Positions 34,589-47,285 of a stretch of DNA of 64,000 nucleotides are shown here, one piece after another (positions within the stretch are counted from its first letter, which is position 1; every line of letters begins with the position of its first letter). A program made the position numbers and the translations under genes. Below the pieces are notes generated by a model. It did not search any database, was not told the DNA's origin, and saw only the letters and a program-made list of their open reading frames with translations. This DNA is from Clytia hemisphaerica (Eukaryota > Cnidaria > Hydrozoa > Leptothecata > Clytiidae): positions 782,458-846,457 of the forward strand of contig CACVBU010000276.1 in NCBI GenBank assembly GCA_902728285.1, given 5' to 3'.

Positions 34589-34686
34589 CCCAGCTGGCAC
34601 ACAACGTTGTTTTAACGTTCAAGTAACGTTATTTGGACGTTATGAGCGTCAAATGGACGTTGTTTTGACGTTGTGTGCCGGCTGAG
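34589..34686. mobile_element. CCCAGCTGG-family MITE, copy 2
   Basis: It begins CCCAGCTGGCACACAACG and ends CGTTGTGTGCCGGCTGAG, with interior GGACGTT repeats. It is 98 bp. No clear target duplication is seen. Confidence 0.75.
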
Positions 34687-35343
34687 AATGTACAGGGCTA
34701 CAAGTATACTGTATAACATTTGCACAAATTATTCTAATATTCTAATCTTATTATTCGAAATCCTCTTTCAAAAGTTAATTAACACATCTGGCTTTTGTTT
34801 CTAGCCGGTTAGAATTCGGAATGGTGGATCACGCTTTTGAATGGAACTTCAGAATGATTAGTCACTTTCCAGTGTGGAGAAGAGTTGTGTTTATTGACAC
34901 TGAAATTTGTAGGGAATTATTTTGGGACAATTACTAGGCCGATTTCTCTAGCGGCCTCTCACAATGTGTGTTACATGAGGTGTTTCATGAGGTTTTCTTA
35001 TGAAATTCTGCCTCCAATAAACATGTTAATAAACCTGTAAGTAGCATATTCATTAAGATGAACTTGATAAAATTATTAAGACCCTCATGTAGACATTTTG
35101 AGGCGGAGAAAAGCAATTGGGACTTTTTAAAGAGTTTTAGTTTTGGTAATATCCCAGCCAAGGGTTTGAAAGCATATCTTCTCTTTGTTCTTATAAAAAA
35201 ATCGTTGTCTGTATTTTGATGTTTTTCTAGATTTCGTATTTCGAGAGAGAAAAACGAGATTTATGCAAATATCAAAATATCACAATTAGTGTATCAATTT
35301 TCTGTTATTTTTTCACAGATATTTTTTCATACTACTCCAAAAC

Positions 35344-35668
35344 CTATAGGCTATACTGTATGTTCTCATTGTTGGCTGCTAAGATGTTGACTTCACTAGG
35401 TAAGAAAGATGGTGAGGGTTGAATGTGTTGGGATTGATCTCTGTTGGCGGAATAAGGAAGGTAGTTTTCACCAGAGGTTATAGAATGTAAATGAGATTGC
35501 GATTTAAATATTATATGCAGTTTAGTAGGTGGTTGTCGGCGGAACCGGGAGTGGCAGTCTATCCCTTTTCTATTTGTGGTAGGGAGATCGAATGCTGAGG
35601 TGAAACTCATTCACTGAGTTAGAAGGTGAATGCTTCATCGACTGAGCTACCCGGTTGCGTACCCCGAA
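35344..35668 (-). repeat. Second tRNA-derived SINE (minus strand)
   Basis: Read on the minus strand, the head contains GGGTAGCTCAGTCGATGAAG and CACCTTCTAACTCA, resembling tRNA A-box and anticodon-stem sequence. Then comes GCATTCGATCTCC, a degenerate B box. A non-coding body of about 240 bp follows. The body explains the 88-codon minus frame at this place. Confidence 0.5.
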
Positions 35669-36183
35669 GGCTCTTCTTTCGGTAGATATCTATCATATAA
35701 GTAAGAATGACTTTTTTCCCTGGATTCTCCACTTATTATCTACCCTTCTCTAGAGTACTAAGCAGTTAGACATCAAGTACCATCTTTCACGTAATACCCA
35801 GATATTTAACACATCGATTGTTTTTGTACCTTTAGACTGAAGCACATTATAACAGTTTTCTTTTACTTTGACACATTTTGTACAAATTTTGAACCAAAAC
35901 AATATAAAAAAGTCCCAGCATTTTAGGATAACCACTTATAAAGCTCCTGAGCGTTTTATTGCTTAGAATCCGACTTTTTTGTTGACTTGGAGATGTATAA
36001 AGTTGTCAGGATGAAAGATTTAGATATTGCGAAAAGAAAGGATAGAAGTTTCTGTAGAATGTTAAGCATCCAAGAACATCCGCTCTGATTTGCTACACAA
36101 CTAATTAAATAGTGAGATGGACGATGTATAAGCTTCTCCGACCTGGTAAATAATAAAGTCGAAACAAAAGTTATCTGCAGGAC

Positions 36184-36860
36184 CATGGAGGTATAAAGAA
36201 ACAGGAGAAGTATGCTATTGTAACCATGCTCGCCCTACGATTAAAAAAATTACGAGGTATGCATGCTCATAATCTCATATATCGTGCATTTTTAATGAGC
36301 TCTTTTGTTGATAGGTGAAATCTTATTGGCTAACTTAAGTGTTGGAAATAAGATGAGACGAGATTCATTGTTTCTGACATTGGTGTAAGAAAATATTTGG
36401 ATTAAAAAAAGGCCTGTAAACTTTGCAATCCTTCATCAAAGGACAAAATTTTTCGATCAACATTTTCTTCAAGGTGAACTCTATTGCTTAATACTTTCCT
36501 CCAACAACCTCCAGCGACTTTTTGTCTACAAATTGGGTCTGAAATTGTGTGTGCTTATACATAACTTTTTATTTTCTGGCTGGAGAAAATATCTTTTCAA
36601 AACAATATTTAATGGATGACAAAATTGAACGCAAACTTATTTCGTGGAGCTAAATTTTATTTTATTCTCGTATATTAGAAGGCTAGAAATCTTCGATGCT
36701 GATAGTAAGAATGTTCAGAGCAAACTTGAGTTCTACTAAAAAGTCGTATTTCTTCGGGCGAGCCTAGAATTTCTTTTGATTTATTACATAAAAGAAATCA
36801 AAAGACTTTAACGACCAATTACCGACAAATTCATCTCCTGTCTTTCTTTATACCTCTATG
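36184..36860 (-). mobile_element. P-like CA...TG MITE, copy 2 (677 bp, inverted)
   Basis: It begins CATGGAGGTATAAAGAAACA and ends TTTCTTTATACCTCTATG. The flanks are GCAGGAC on both sides (36177-36183 and 36861-36867), a perfect 7-bp target duplication. The whole unit is the reverse complement of 11200-11876 with scattered substitutions and small indels. It has the same total length. Confidence 0.85.
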
Positions 36861-36867
36861 GCAGGAC

Positions 36868-37580
36868 TAAAGAGTTTTGTCCGTACTCTTTGTACTCTTT
36901 ACAAAAATGCGTCCGGACAACCCTTTCCATTGGTTTGTTTATGTTTACTTTATGTCACCATAGCAAAAATCCATAACTTTATTTTTATTTCCGCGAAAAT
37001 TGTAGCTTTCCAATTTCGATAATTGGATATATACTGGGAACGTAATCAAGTAATTACTTTTTGGTCGCATTTAGAAAACCTTAATGGAATTAAACTCCTT
37101 GATGAGACAAAAAGAGGTTTGGCTAATAGATTAAACTTCTTCTCTCCGTCAAATTAGTGAGTTTTGCGTCAGTGAAGCGTAGCTTTTTATTGGTTTTCGA
37201 CCAAAAAGTAAATTGATTAGATTACGTAATGAATTAGAAGTGACATTAGAATGATTCGATTGAGGTAACGCTTTATTCAATAGTTGACTGGTAATGTTGG
37301 CAGAGAAGGCTGTCTTTCATTTGTATTTGATGTCATCTAAAAGATAGATTGCGTCGAAAAGGCTATAAATGTCAATAAACTTATCAAACGGAGGCTTGGA
37401 AGATAAAAGTCTTACAAACGTGAATATTTGAATTGAGTGGCAGCACAATTTGAATTGAGTGGCAGCACAATTAGGTTTGATGTAATCTCCGCGCAGATGC
37501 TGATTACTCCATGTATTCATTCTAAAGGCCATGGCCCCGTAAAAGAATCTGCCCACAATCAAAGTCATAATATTTGAGAA
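36868..37580. repeat. Intergenic with a short tandem duplication
   Basis: TTTGAATTGAGTGGCAGCAC occurs twice in tandem near 37428-37470. No gene is supported. Confidence 0.4.
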
Positions 37581-37898
37581 AAAAGGGGAATCCACCAGGA
37601 AGTTTTGAAACCACAATCGATTTGTTAGTGCTATAATAGGTTGGAATAGGGTAGAGTTTTAACTCTGAGTTTTAACATGAGACTTAACACTTCGGACCTT
37701 AGGATCTGAGGATCGAAAAGTTCAAAAATAGTCCAATAAGGCTCAGAATATAGCCTGGAAGTCTGCCAAGCCCTCCCAAATTGAAATATTAGATTAAATT
37801 AAAGAGATAGCACAAAATCGACTTTCTCGCCGGAACTTTAAATCTTGAAAAACGTTAAAATAACCAAAATTCTCAACATATTTCAACCATGCTTGCAG
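37581..37898 (+). repeat. ~315-bp dispersed direct repeat (partner at 54388)
   Basis: It shares with 54388-54702 the blocks CAGGAAGTTTTGAAACCACA, TAGAGTTTTAACTCTGAG and GATCTGAGGATC, in the same order and strand. It is diverged at many positions. Terminal repeats are not obvious. Confidence 0.65.
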
Positions 37899-38257
37899 GT
37901 TGGAGCACCTTTTCAATCTTTTTCATGTAAATTTGGGATGAATATTAAACATAAACATTTCAGTCGCTTTGCTTTCATTTTCAAGCTAGAGGCAACGCGG
38001 TTTTGAATGTTTTGGTTGAACAACCAGGTCAGATCGTCACATTCGCCATATCCCTTTAGAGCAGAGCGTGGTATGCACAGAATGGATGATCTTTTAGAGA
38101 TTTGATCTGGCATGGGACAGGGGTGTGTTGATTTTTTGAATACTATTTTGAGGTACATCTCGAAAAGATTGTTTTGTGTTTATTTCAGTCTGAGGCATCA
38201 ATCACATTTTTTGACTTTCATCTGTGTTTCACCCTCTTGAGTTTACGAAATCTGATA

Positions 38258-38438
38258 CACGTTTTTTATAAGAACATCTAAAAGTGTTCTAGACATGTTC
38301 TTATTTTCACCATTTTGTGAGTATTTTTGTCTATTTTCCTAAGATAACGGGAAGAAATCTTAAATTCCTCTTAACTTGTAAAATTTTGGCCATCGAAGCC
38401 TTATGTTCTCATATAACGTGTTCTTATAAAAAACCGTG
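38258..38438. mobile_element. CACGTTTT mariner-like MITE, copy B
   Basis: It begins CACGTTTTTTATAAGAACAT and ends GTTCTTATAAAAAACCGTG, with TA on both flanks. It is 181 bp, non-coding. Confidence 0.8.
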
Positions 38439-40794
38439 TAGTCTTTCAAAAGAGGAATTTTTGGCGTTTTGATGAGCTTAAAGTGATCATAGTACGTCCT
38501 TCCTCCCTCTAAGGTTAAAGTCTGTGAAGTAATCGGAGAGTTTTATAACGTTCATTTCTCAGCATGTAGCTCTCTTTGAAATATCAAAAAAATATGATGA
38601 AATGCCTTCAAGGATATCTTGTATGTGGGCAAGAAGAAAGCTTCTCAATTTCGGTGTCGAGATTACAAGAAACTGTTGTGGTTGAATACCTAGGAATACA
38701 ACTTAAAGTCAGAGTTAATTATGTATTTCAAGTTTGATCAAGATTGTACCGTGTTCTTCAGTGCCTTGATTTCAATCTTCGAAGTTTTTGCGAAACTTTC
38801 TCACGAAACTAACCATTATAGGGGAGTCAATCAATTGGCTACAAAATGAGGATATCAATTAATATTTCTAATGAATAATTAATGGTATTAATGAGCTAAT
38901 CAAGGCATTAATGAGTTTAAGGTGCCAACTTAATGTTCTTTGTGTATTTTGATACAAATCTGTTTTCATCAATTTGATGATATCAGATGAAATGAATATT
39001 TTTTGAGAAAACTATATTAACGCGAAATTTCAAGGATTTGTTCAATTATAAGTTTATAAAGTCTTTTTTGTGTCAAGCGTCTGAGCTGTGAGTTCTTCAT
39101 TGAAGTTATTAACCTTTTGTCGGTTTTGTTTTCAGTGATTTGTTTGTAGTATTATAGTAACTTTTATGCTAAGAAATCGGAAAATTTGAATCAAAGCCGT
39201 ACGTTAAAAAGTTTTTTTTGTCATTTCAAAGCTGCCCATATTCTTTGGTCAAGCCAGAGCTTTGACGGGGTGAAGAATCATGGCTATATTTTTTTCTATC
39301 GCCGAGACATCTTTCGAACCACATTCAAATCATGAGATGAGATGCGAATACACATAATTTAGCTTTTTAGGGATTTTTTACTCGAAAAAGGGGAATTTAA
39401 CGTTTGACAGTCACCACACCACTTAAACTTGTATTAATAAGTGGTTTTGTCAAGTCTATTCAAAGATTAACGACTCGGCAGTTGATTCGTGCTTGACAAA
39501 AATTTGGCTCTCTGGGAAATTTGCAATTGACAAACAGACTATTAATTGATCCATATTCTTTATATTTTGCGTTAGGGAATTATTTACAAAAATTTTTGAA
39601 TCTTCTCCAACAATTCGCTAAGTCTAGAGCTTTCTTTTAGTTCCTCTTTCGTCCGTCAGGGAAAAACCGATTAAGGGAAAATGAATAATTTTGGCATTAG
39701 AAATTGATTTCTCCCCTGACTTGCTGAAACTTGTTGAGTAAATAAACATTACCACCTATATAAAGCTCCACGTTGTTGTCTCATTTCAGATACAAACCTA
39801 AAACAGATCAAGAAATATTGAAAAGTCGCGAAAAGAATTTTGGGTAAAATTTTGCCGATGTTTCATAATTAGTTTTGGATGAAATTCAAACGTCTTCCTT
39901 ACTGCGGTAAGCATTTATTATCTTTCTTTTTTGTTGTATTCAAGTCGGTAACCAATATCTGACAGTCCTGTATCAGTGGAAGGAATCCTGTATCAGTGGA
40001 AGGAATATTTTGCATTTTGGAGATATGAAATTTTATGGTATCGTTAGTTGGGAGTAAGAGTTCGTAAGGATTTGAAATCTCTGTATTTTCAAAGAAACCC
40101 TTCTATAATGGGATTAATATTTGCGAAATATATTTCGCGTGGATTTAATTTCACGAATCGGCCAAAAATCCATTGGAAAATGCCGATTTTCGTCACAAAT
40201 AGCAAATTTACAGAGAAATTAGTTGTAGTTAAAATCTACTCTTAAAAATTTCACAAGTCACCCATCATCTAACGTGAAATTAAATCTCGCGAAAGTTAAT
40301 ACGTCTAAAATTAGTGAAACTTTGATGTGTAGAACTCAGACAATGAGCTTCATTGAAACCTGAAGCTGGATTGAGTCACTATTTTGATCTGGATTCCCTT
40401 TCAACTAATCACTTTAAAAGTCCATCCTTCTTGAGAGAAGATTCCTTATCAAAGATAATCCTGATAATTTCTCACGAATGGAAATGCCAAATAATTTTTT
40501 TCTTCATGGGAAGATTATTACGTGACGTTATACCTCAAACATTTGATACCCTTTTTTTGAGAATATCTACGGATTTCGATACTAATCTATATCTCAGATT
40601 AGATTAGATGGAATCTCTTCTTTCGAGTGATTCGTCGATTTAGCATCGGTAAACCTTCGATTTGAAACGATTAACGATCTATAACAACCCATGCCCTATT
40701 TTCTTATACGTATTGACGTCATTAAGAAACTTTGGAGAATTGCAACGACGGGAGTAAAAATCTTCAAGATTGAACCCCGAATGATCGTATTTTA
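38439..40794. other. Intergenic, gene-poor
   Basis: No gene is supported. TCCTGTATCAGTGGAAGGAA occurs twice in tandem near 39968-40008. Confidence 0.4.
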
Positions 40795-41040
40795 AAAGTT
40801 TTATTCTTGCATAAGCGTTCCCGTTTCTTATCAGGCACATATTTCATATCAGGTGTCTCCATATTGTTATATTGTCCTGAATAAACAAAAAATTGTTTTT
40901 TTCCTCTTTCTGACCAATCTTGCTCCACATCCCTGTCAATTCAATGTGAAAAAGCTTGTAATTGAAATTGATGAGTAAGCAAACGATATCGCTCTTATTT
41001 AAAAACAAAACCTTTAACTCTTTGGAGAGCATGAAATCTT
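40795..41040 (-). repeat. Dispersed repeat, inverted partner of 6590-6860
   Basis: Its reverse complement contains TTGACAGGGATGTGGAGCAA and GGTCAGAAAGAGGAAAA, as in the LIM gene intron copy. Frames through it are repeat-derived. Confidence 0.6.
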
Positions 41041-41818
41041 GGACACGTGCCAATACTGCGGTTTCTTAGCCCTTCTGAATAAGACGCCACAGTTTTCTTT
41101 CTACGCAAAATATAGACCGGAGTCGTTTATAATGCGTGTAATACAGTAGTATAGGCGTTATATCATAGTACGATTATTGTTACGGGATTTAGTTTGTATA
41201 AACGACTGGAAGATTCCTTGTACGGCCTTATAGAATCCCCGGCTAGCTACGCAGAAACTTGCGTAGCGAGAAAAACAATTTATCAAGCAACAACAAAAAA
41301 TAAAAAATTCCAGTTTTTAAGCAAGGTACTTGCTAATGTTAAATCTGCTACCGAAAGAAAAACGTGGTTTTTCAACTGCAAAAGAGAGAAATTGTGCATG
41401 ACTGTGAGGTGGTTTTTATAATCCTTAGTCGAGAGGTTGTCACATCGGTGAGACTTTCTAAATCTTTTAAATTCAGTCAAATCTTTATTCCCATGTCTGC
41501 TCACGAAAGTTGAGTCACTTATGATTGAGAAAAAGATGTGATTGCGGACCTCGGGTACTTTCCAAAGCCAATGTCTGCACACGAATATAAGAGTGATGAT
41601 ACTTACTGGAGGTGTTATTTGAAGCCCTAGGGCCTGTTTAAAAAACAGTGGTTGATAGGAGGATTCGACATTGATATAGAGAGTTGACTTCACTTGTCGT
41701 CGATATGTGGAGGGGCCTGGGAAGAGATAGTCTTCAACAGTTTCGATGGTTTATGAGAGGCTAGTTGGTAAAGGAATGTTGCGCCAAATTATTGCTTTAA
41801 GTTTTTGTTACCTTTCAT

Positions 41819-42253
41819 TTATAATGCCAAGTTTTTGTCTTTGTGATTTGTCAACATTGGCATTGATTGTTTTAATGCTGAGACAAAAAAGTTGTCGGTT
41901 ATTTTGATTACGTAAGCAGCGTCTTTCGTCTGGCCAGTGGTTCTTGGCAATGTATTAGTTTTGACCACATCCGAAAGTTCGTTCAACTCATAGAACTTTC
42001 GTAGAACGTGAATAAAAACTGCAGCATCACAACGATAACACAACGTTGTTTCAACGTTAATCTAACGTTAAATGGACGTTGTGAACGTTAAATGGACGTT
42101 GTGAACGTTAGATGGACGTTGAAACAACGTTGTGTGCCAGCTGGGATCACAACGATAACACACGAAAGCATAATAAGTAAACGTGTGTGCTAAATATTTT
42201 CTTATTATTGCTTTATTGCTGGAGTCAGTGGTGTTTTTAAAGACATTCAACAT
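41819..42253 (-). pseudogene. Possible open frame interrupted by a MITE
   Basis: A minus frame from an ATG at 42253 reads through CYRCD, then enters a MITE and stops. The same CYRCD-coding 16-bp sequence recurs beyond the MITE, and the frame continues to 41819. The extra segment is 120 bp, a multiple of three, so both halves share one frame of about 104 codons without it. I recognise no family, and the reading frame could be chance. Confidence 0.25.
42042..42145. mobile_element. CCCAGCTGG-family MITE, copy 3, with 16-bp flanking duplication
   Basis: The right end GTTGTGTGCCAGCTGGG is intact, while the left end lacks about 12 terminal bases. The interior holds three ~20-bp units of the form TTAAATGGACGTTGTGAACG. 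The 16-bp sequence ATCACAACGATAACAC flanks it on both sides (42026-42041, 42146-42161). Confidence 0.7.
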
Positions 42254-45200
42254 GATGTAGTGTCCTACAAAAGGACTTTTCTTGTCGCTGAGCTCCTCAC
42301 CAATTTGAAAATTTTCAAATCGAAGCAGATGGACCTTGATTCCTTTAAGTTATCTCAAGGAGAAGTTTTGAAGTAGGCTTGGTTGAACCTCTTTACATTA
42401 AAAATTGGTATTTGAATGAAGATAAAAGTGTTTCAAATTCTTTCTGTAATTCGAATAAAAACGGGCGTTCTCTTAGCTTAAAAGTTCTCCTTAATTAAAA
42501 TTCCTCTCTAATTTTTGCCCCTTAAAACTTAGGAAGTGTTGTACTGTTTTTCTCCCGGGGTTTCCATGACTCATACAGCCTTGAAATTCACACTGTTTAC
42601 ACAGACTTATGAATAACAAAGTTGCCGACATACTCGTTTCAATATACTTTGCTTATTCCCAGGGCATTTGATAACCTCTTCAGCATATATTTGCTTTCCC
42701 TCTCTTTGAGTCGCATAATTTTAACATTTCTAAAATTCCTTGGATAGCAATTTCGACATTTTGGAAGCTCGCCACCGCGGATGAGTGGTTATAGAGCTCA
42801 TTTACACTTAGGTTTTTTTAGAGCCCATTCTCCATTCCTTGGTTGAAAAGGGAAGAAATTTTCCACATTCTTTTATGTCGATTTTCTTCTGATATTTCTT
42901 CTCGTGTCAGAAAATTTATCATTTTATGAGTGGCATGATTTTTCTTCGACTCTATCAATTCTGAATTAGACCCCCTGAATTAGGGTAGGATTTCTGTTAC
43001 CGATGCGTTGTCTCAATCTCTTACTCAGGGGGTCTGTCAGGCTTGTCAGAGTGTTCGAGAGAGCGTTTACCTACTTCCAGATCTTTTAAGGGAAGGAAAA
43101 ATTCTAGACTTTTGTTTTGTTTTGTTTTGTTTATACCATAGGCTAGATAAACAGATCTGAAAAAGGTCTTTGAATTGCTGGATGACTTAACCTCTCATGG
43201 AATTGTGAAAACCACTTCACTTTAATACGACAGCTTTGACAAGTCAAGGAAGTATATATAAAAATGCATGACATTTTTTTTCTGCATATCGCATATGCTT
43301 TTCAGCTAGGAACTCGTGGGAGTGTTTGATAAGCTTGCTTGTTGACTTGCTTCAAAGATTTGGCTTTGGTTTAGGCTTAGGTTAGAGCATTTTCGTTCAT
43401 TCTAGTAAGGCAAGACAAATTTTTTGTCTGCTTTATTGATAACTTTTCGCGCAACTTCTGTGACAATCTTCAATTTGGAATCGACGATGTTTTCGTGACC
43501 TTTAAGAAATCTAAGCGTATTCGGTTACGTCTCTAAAAGTTGTAAGTTTGAGCCTGAACTCGGAACTTAGCATCTCATTTAATGATCGGCTATTAAAGGG
43601 ACGAATTAAGAGTAACTGGGTGAGGAGTGGCATCCCAATCTTAGTAAGAGAAAGCTGCCAACTAAAAGTTACATCTTAAGTTGTAGTACTGGAGGGTTGC
43701 CATAAATTATAATGCGGAAGGCCTGCTGCTGTTATAGAAGTGCCTTACAGACAAACACAGGTTATGTAATCAGTCGTGTTTATCACAACTTCAATTTTCG
43801 GTCAAACACCACTTGTTAAAAACCTTTGTCGAGAAATTATTACAAAGCAATATATGTTATTTTGATATTAGCTTTCCGAAAGAAGGGTTTCAAATTCGTT
43901 GTGAGACAGACGTTCTTTCGGAAAGAAAAAAAATCTTCAAAATTACAAACATGATGCGTAATCAGGCGTAATCAATCTTCTTCGTTGGAAGTTTTCTATG
44001 AGAGTATGATAAATGTGTAATGAGTTAAAAATAATAATAGTACAGTATATTGACGAATGAACGAAGTAAACAAACGAAGATATCGGCTTTTTATATGAAA
44101 ATCTTTGTAAGCGCCAGTAGAGGATTTCGGAATTATTAGCGGAAATACAATCGCTTAACGACCCTCACTATCTGATATTGGGCTTGAAAATCATGGCTTG
44201 CGTGTGTGTGTCAAAAGTTTTATTGAGAAAGCTTTATTTTTCGTTTTGACAATATTGACTCGGCTTTTTTCGATCATTCAGTACATAGGTGGTGTTTAAT
44301 ACTTGGCTTTAAAAACTTAGTTCTTATCTTTAAAATTTTGAGTAACTAATCCGCTATCCGTGAAATGTCGAGCTTTAGATTCTCGATAAAATCCTGGTGC
44401 TTTGGGGAGACCAATTCGCCTGGTTTAATTTAGAAATCGGAAAATTGAGACAATGGGTATGCCGAAGTTTTGCAATCCAAGAATAGTCCTTTGAACGTAA
44501 CTTCCAGGTCGATGAGTTATGTAAGAACGAATTTACCTTAAAAATCCATTACGAATATTAACACAGCTCATTAACGGGCAATATAATGATAGGGCTATTA
44601 ATTTTAAAAATTATTCTCCTTGGAAATTAATGAGTTTGTGTTATTAATTTTATAGCGTGATTACTAAAGTACGGAACACGACAATTTCCGATATTCCCGA
44701 TTGTTTACAGGGCGTAATGTCGTCCGGTGTTGAGGAAGCCAGAGTTGGCTGTGGTACTAACTGCCGGTTATCCTTTGATAAACCTCGCTATTTATATAGG
44801 TATTTGTGGGAAGTCTGTGTGCGTGGAAGTGCTGGTCCAACATTTTTTTTCAAATTCTACCTACGCTTTATCTTGATTTGGTGAGGTAAGGATAGAAAGT
44901 TTTCTCACGGCAAAAGAAATGAGATTTTGAAAATGTGCAAGGGACTTACTTTCTTGATCAGGGTGTTTAGAGTTTATAGTAGTTTTCTATGGGTAGAAAT
45001 GGCTTAATTGATTTTTTTTTTTGTGCTAAGGTTTTGATGTAGTTGTCCAATCTAGAACACTTAAAGTCACCGTCCTACCAATGCAATAAATCTTTCTCAC
45101 GTGAAAACTGTACGCTCACAGATTGAATACTTTGCTAGATGACTCATTAAGTCGTGTGTGAAAAATTCCGTGCCTCTTTTACACGAAACCACAAGCGTTC

Positions 45201-46190
45201 AATCGGAAAGTAAGATAATATGTCTCATAATCACACGTGAGCTTTTGTCTAATCTCGTGCTTAAAATTCCCCTACAAGAATTCATACTCTATCAACTAAG
45301 GATTAAGAATTCATATACTCTCTTGTACGGATATCTAAAACACTTTTCAGCTCATGCTCTTCGGTGTAGTTCAATTTTCTGGATAATTCATTTTTGTACC
45401 GTATGTGGGAAGGTGGAAGATTCATTTTCGAAGATTTTGTGATAATTTATGATGGATACTGAATTTGCCTTTAAGAGTGATTCTACATGACACTTTTACA
45501 TTTTTTGATTGTTTTCGAAGGCGTCCGGTCTGGCTATCTATAGATTGAAAGGAACATGGAAGTCAGGGTTCGAATCATGAACCCCTGAACCTCTAGATTA
45601 GCAAACTAGTCTGTTAATCATGTCAGAGGGCGGGAACATAAAGGCGGCGGGCGTTTGCCAGAATAGGAGCTGCGTAGGAGAGCGAGCAAAAGTTGGTGAG
45701 AGGCTGCTGGTTAACTCCAGTTGCTGATTAAGCTCCAGTCGGGTTTTCAGCCCTTGCCGCCGACAAATTTTTTTCCTACGCTTACCTAACTCCTACGCTC
45801 ACTTCTCCCGCGTGATACCGTTCCAGCCCGACTGGCGTGCCAGTCTACTGAACCTCTAGTTAACTTCGCTGGCGCCCTAGACAACTCAGCGAGTGGACTC
45901 TCCTACTCTGATGTTTATTTCATTCAGGCAGAAAAATAATGTTAATCTTTTGGTTTAAAACTTCCTTGTGGTCGATTGCAACACTGCTAAAGTCGTCATT
46001 CTTTATATCTTTTTAAGTAGTGTATCTAAGGCATTTTCTATCTACAGATTATAAAAAGATTGTTTGACTTTGAAGCGGATTGTAGTTATTCATTGAAATA
46101 GTTTGTGACGTCTGTGTCGTATGTATGGAGGCTGTAGTACTTTTGCGATGAATGCCAGCTTGTATTGTAACTGTCACTCAATATTTAGTA
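42254..46190. other. Intergenic, gene-poor
   Basis: No gene is supported. A short TTTTG run lies near 43110. A locally GC-richer patch with imperfect inverted segments lies at 45640-45850. A sequence with a tRNA B-box-like GGTTCGAATC lies near 45569, but without a convincing A box. Confidence 0.4.
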
Positions 46191-46399
46191 AAGTGGAGTC
46201 TCCATAACTTGTACTCGCGCGGGGAACACAAATTTGTTCGAGTTAGGAAAACTACGAGTTATGGAAGCTTCGAGTTATGGAATTTTCGAGTTATGGAGTA
46301 AGTTGTACAAGGCATTGTTAACTGAAGAGACCATAAAACTTGTTCGAGTTAAGGAGATATTCGAGTTATAAGAGTTTGCGAGTTAAAGAGATTCCATTT
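46191..46399. mobile_element. TA-flanked MITE with GAGTTA repeats (pogo/Tigger-like)
   Basis: It begins AAGTGGAGTCTCCATAACTT and ends CGAGTTAAAGAGATTCC... in imperfect inversion (complement AATGGAATCTCTTTAACTCG), flanked by TA. The interior repeats CGAGTTATGGA and TTCGAGTTA. The ends resemble Tigger-type elements known from many animals. A truncated relative begins at 56975. It is 209 bp, with no transposase. Confidence 0.6.
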
Positions 46400-46806
46400 T
46401 AGTTATTTTAGTTTGTATTTTGTTTATGGAGTTTTTTATTTGGTTTAGAAATACCAAATTGCATTTGTAACTTATTTTAGGAATTTATGTTGATTGGTTT
46501 TTTGTTCAATTTCAACCAATTGTCTTTGATATACGATGCGATGTAATTTCCTTTTGAAATCATAATTTAGGTTGGGTTTATTACTCGTAACTTCCTGTCC
46601 TTTTTATATTCAAAATATAAGACTTTATAATAACCGTCTGTTTTAAGGAATTTCATAAATTCTTAAACCTAATCCCTCTGATTTCCCACCCAATTTGTCG
46701 CAATTTCCTTTGGGATAATTTTGAATTTCCAGTGAATTGATTTAAACTTCTTTCAATGTTTAGTTGTGTTATTGACAAGTTCGTTTAAGCTTTTTAGAGG
46801 CATTTC

Positions 46807-46890
46807 TCGTTCGTTCGTTCGTTCGTTCGTTCGTTCGTTCGTTCGTTCGTTCGTTCGTTCGTTCGTTCGTTCGTTCGTTCGTTCGTTCGT
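46807..46890 (+). repeat. (TCGT)21 microsatellite
   Basis: Eighty-four bases of uninterrupted tetranucleotide repeat, with no mismatches. Confidence 0.97.
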
Positions 46891-47285
46891 CCACTAATCT
46901 GCTAAGGCGAAGGCGTGTCAAAACTAACAACGAGACTCTTACAGAACAATAACAGTTTTAAAACGATGATCTGGTGTCAAAGAACTAGCTTATCACTTCT
47001 GATTGGTTCTATGGAGTTGTTATTGTTTCAACAATTAGCCTAGGATAACCATAATCTAAAGTACGTGTATCCTCACAGGCTACAATAAACAATGTTTTAA
47101 AAAATTTACTCTTTTGCATTGTTTTGAAGTTATCTTGTTATGAGCTTTTTGTTTAACTGTATATTTACTAATTGATTGACGGGGGATTCTTCTGAAATGA
47201 ATGTCATTACCTTTAGAGCTTTTTTAAGAGTTGGCAAGGTTATGTTTGATGGAATTGTCACCAGCAAATACTTGTCCTGTAGTTG

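Noticed and set aside
41283..41693. 136-codon minus-strand frame
   Set aside because: No family motif is seen, a plus frame of similar quality overlaps it, and the only internal GT-AG pair would give a 32-bp intron.
45523..45610. Possible tRNA/SINE head with GGTTCGAATC
   Set aside because: The A box is not convincing and no repeat partner could be aligned with confidence. A weak relative near 17490 is too diverged.
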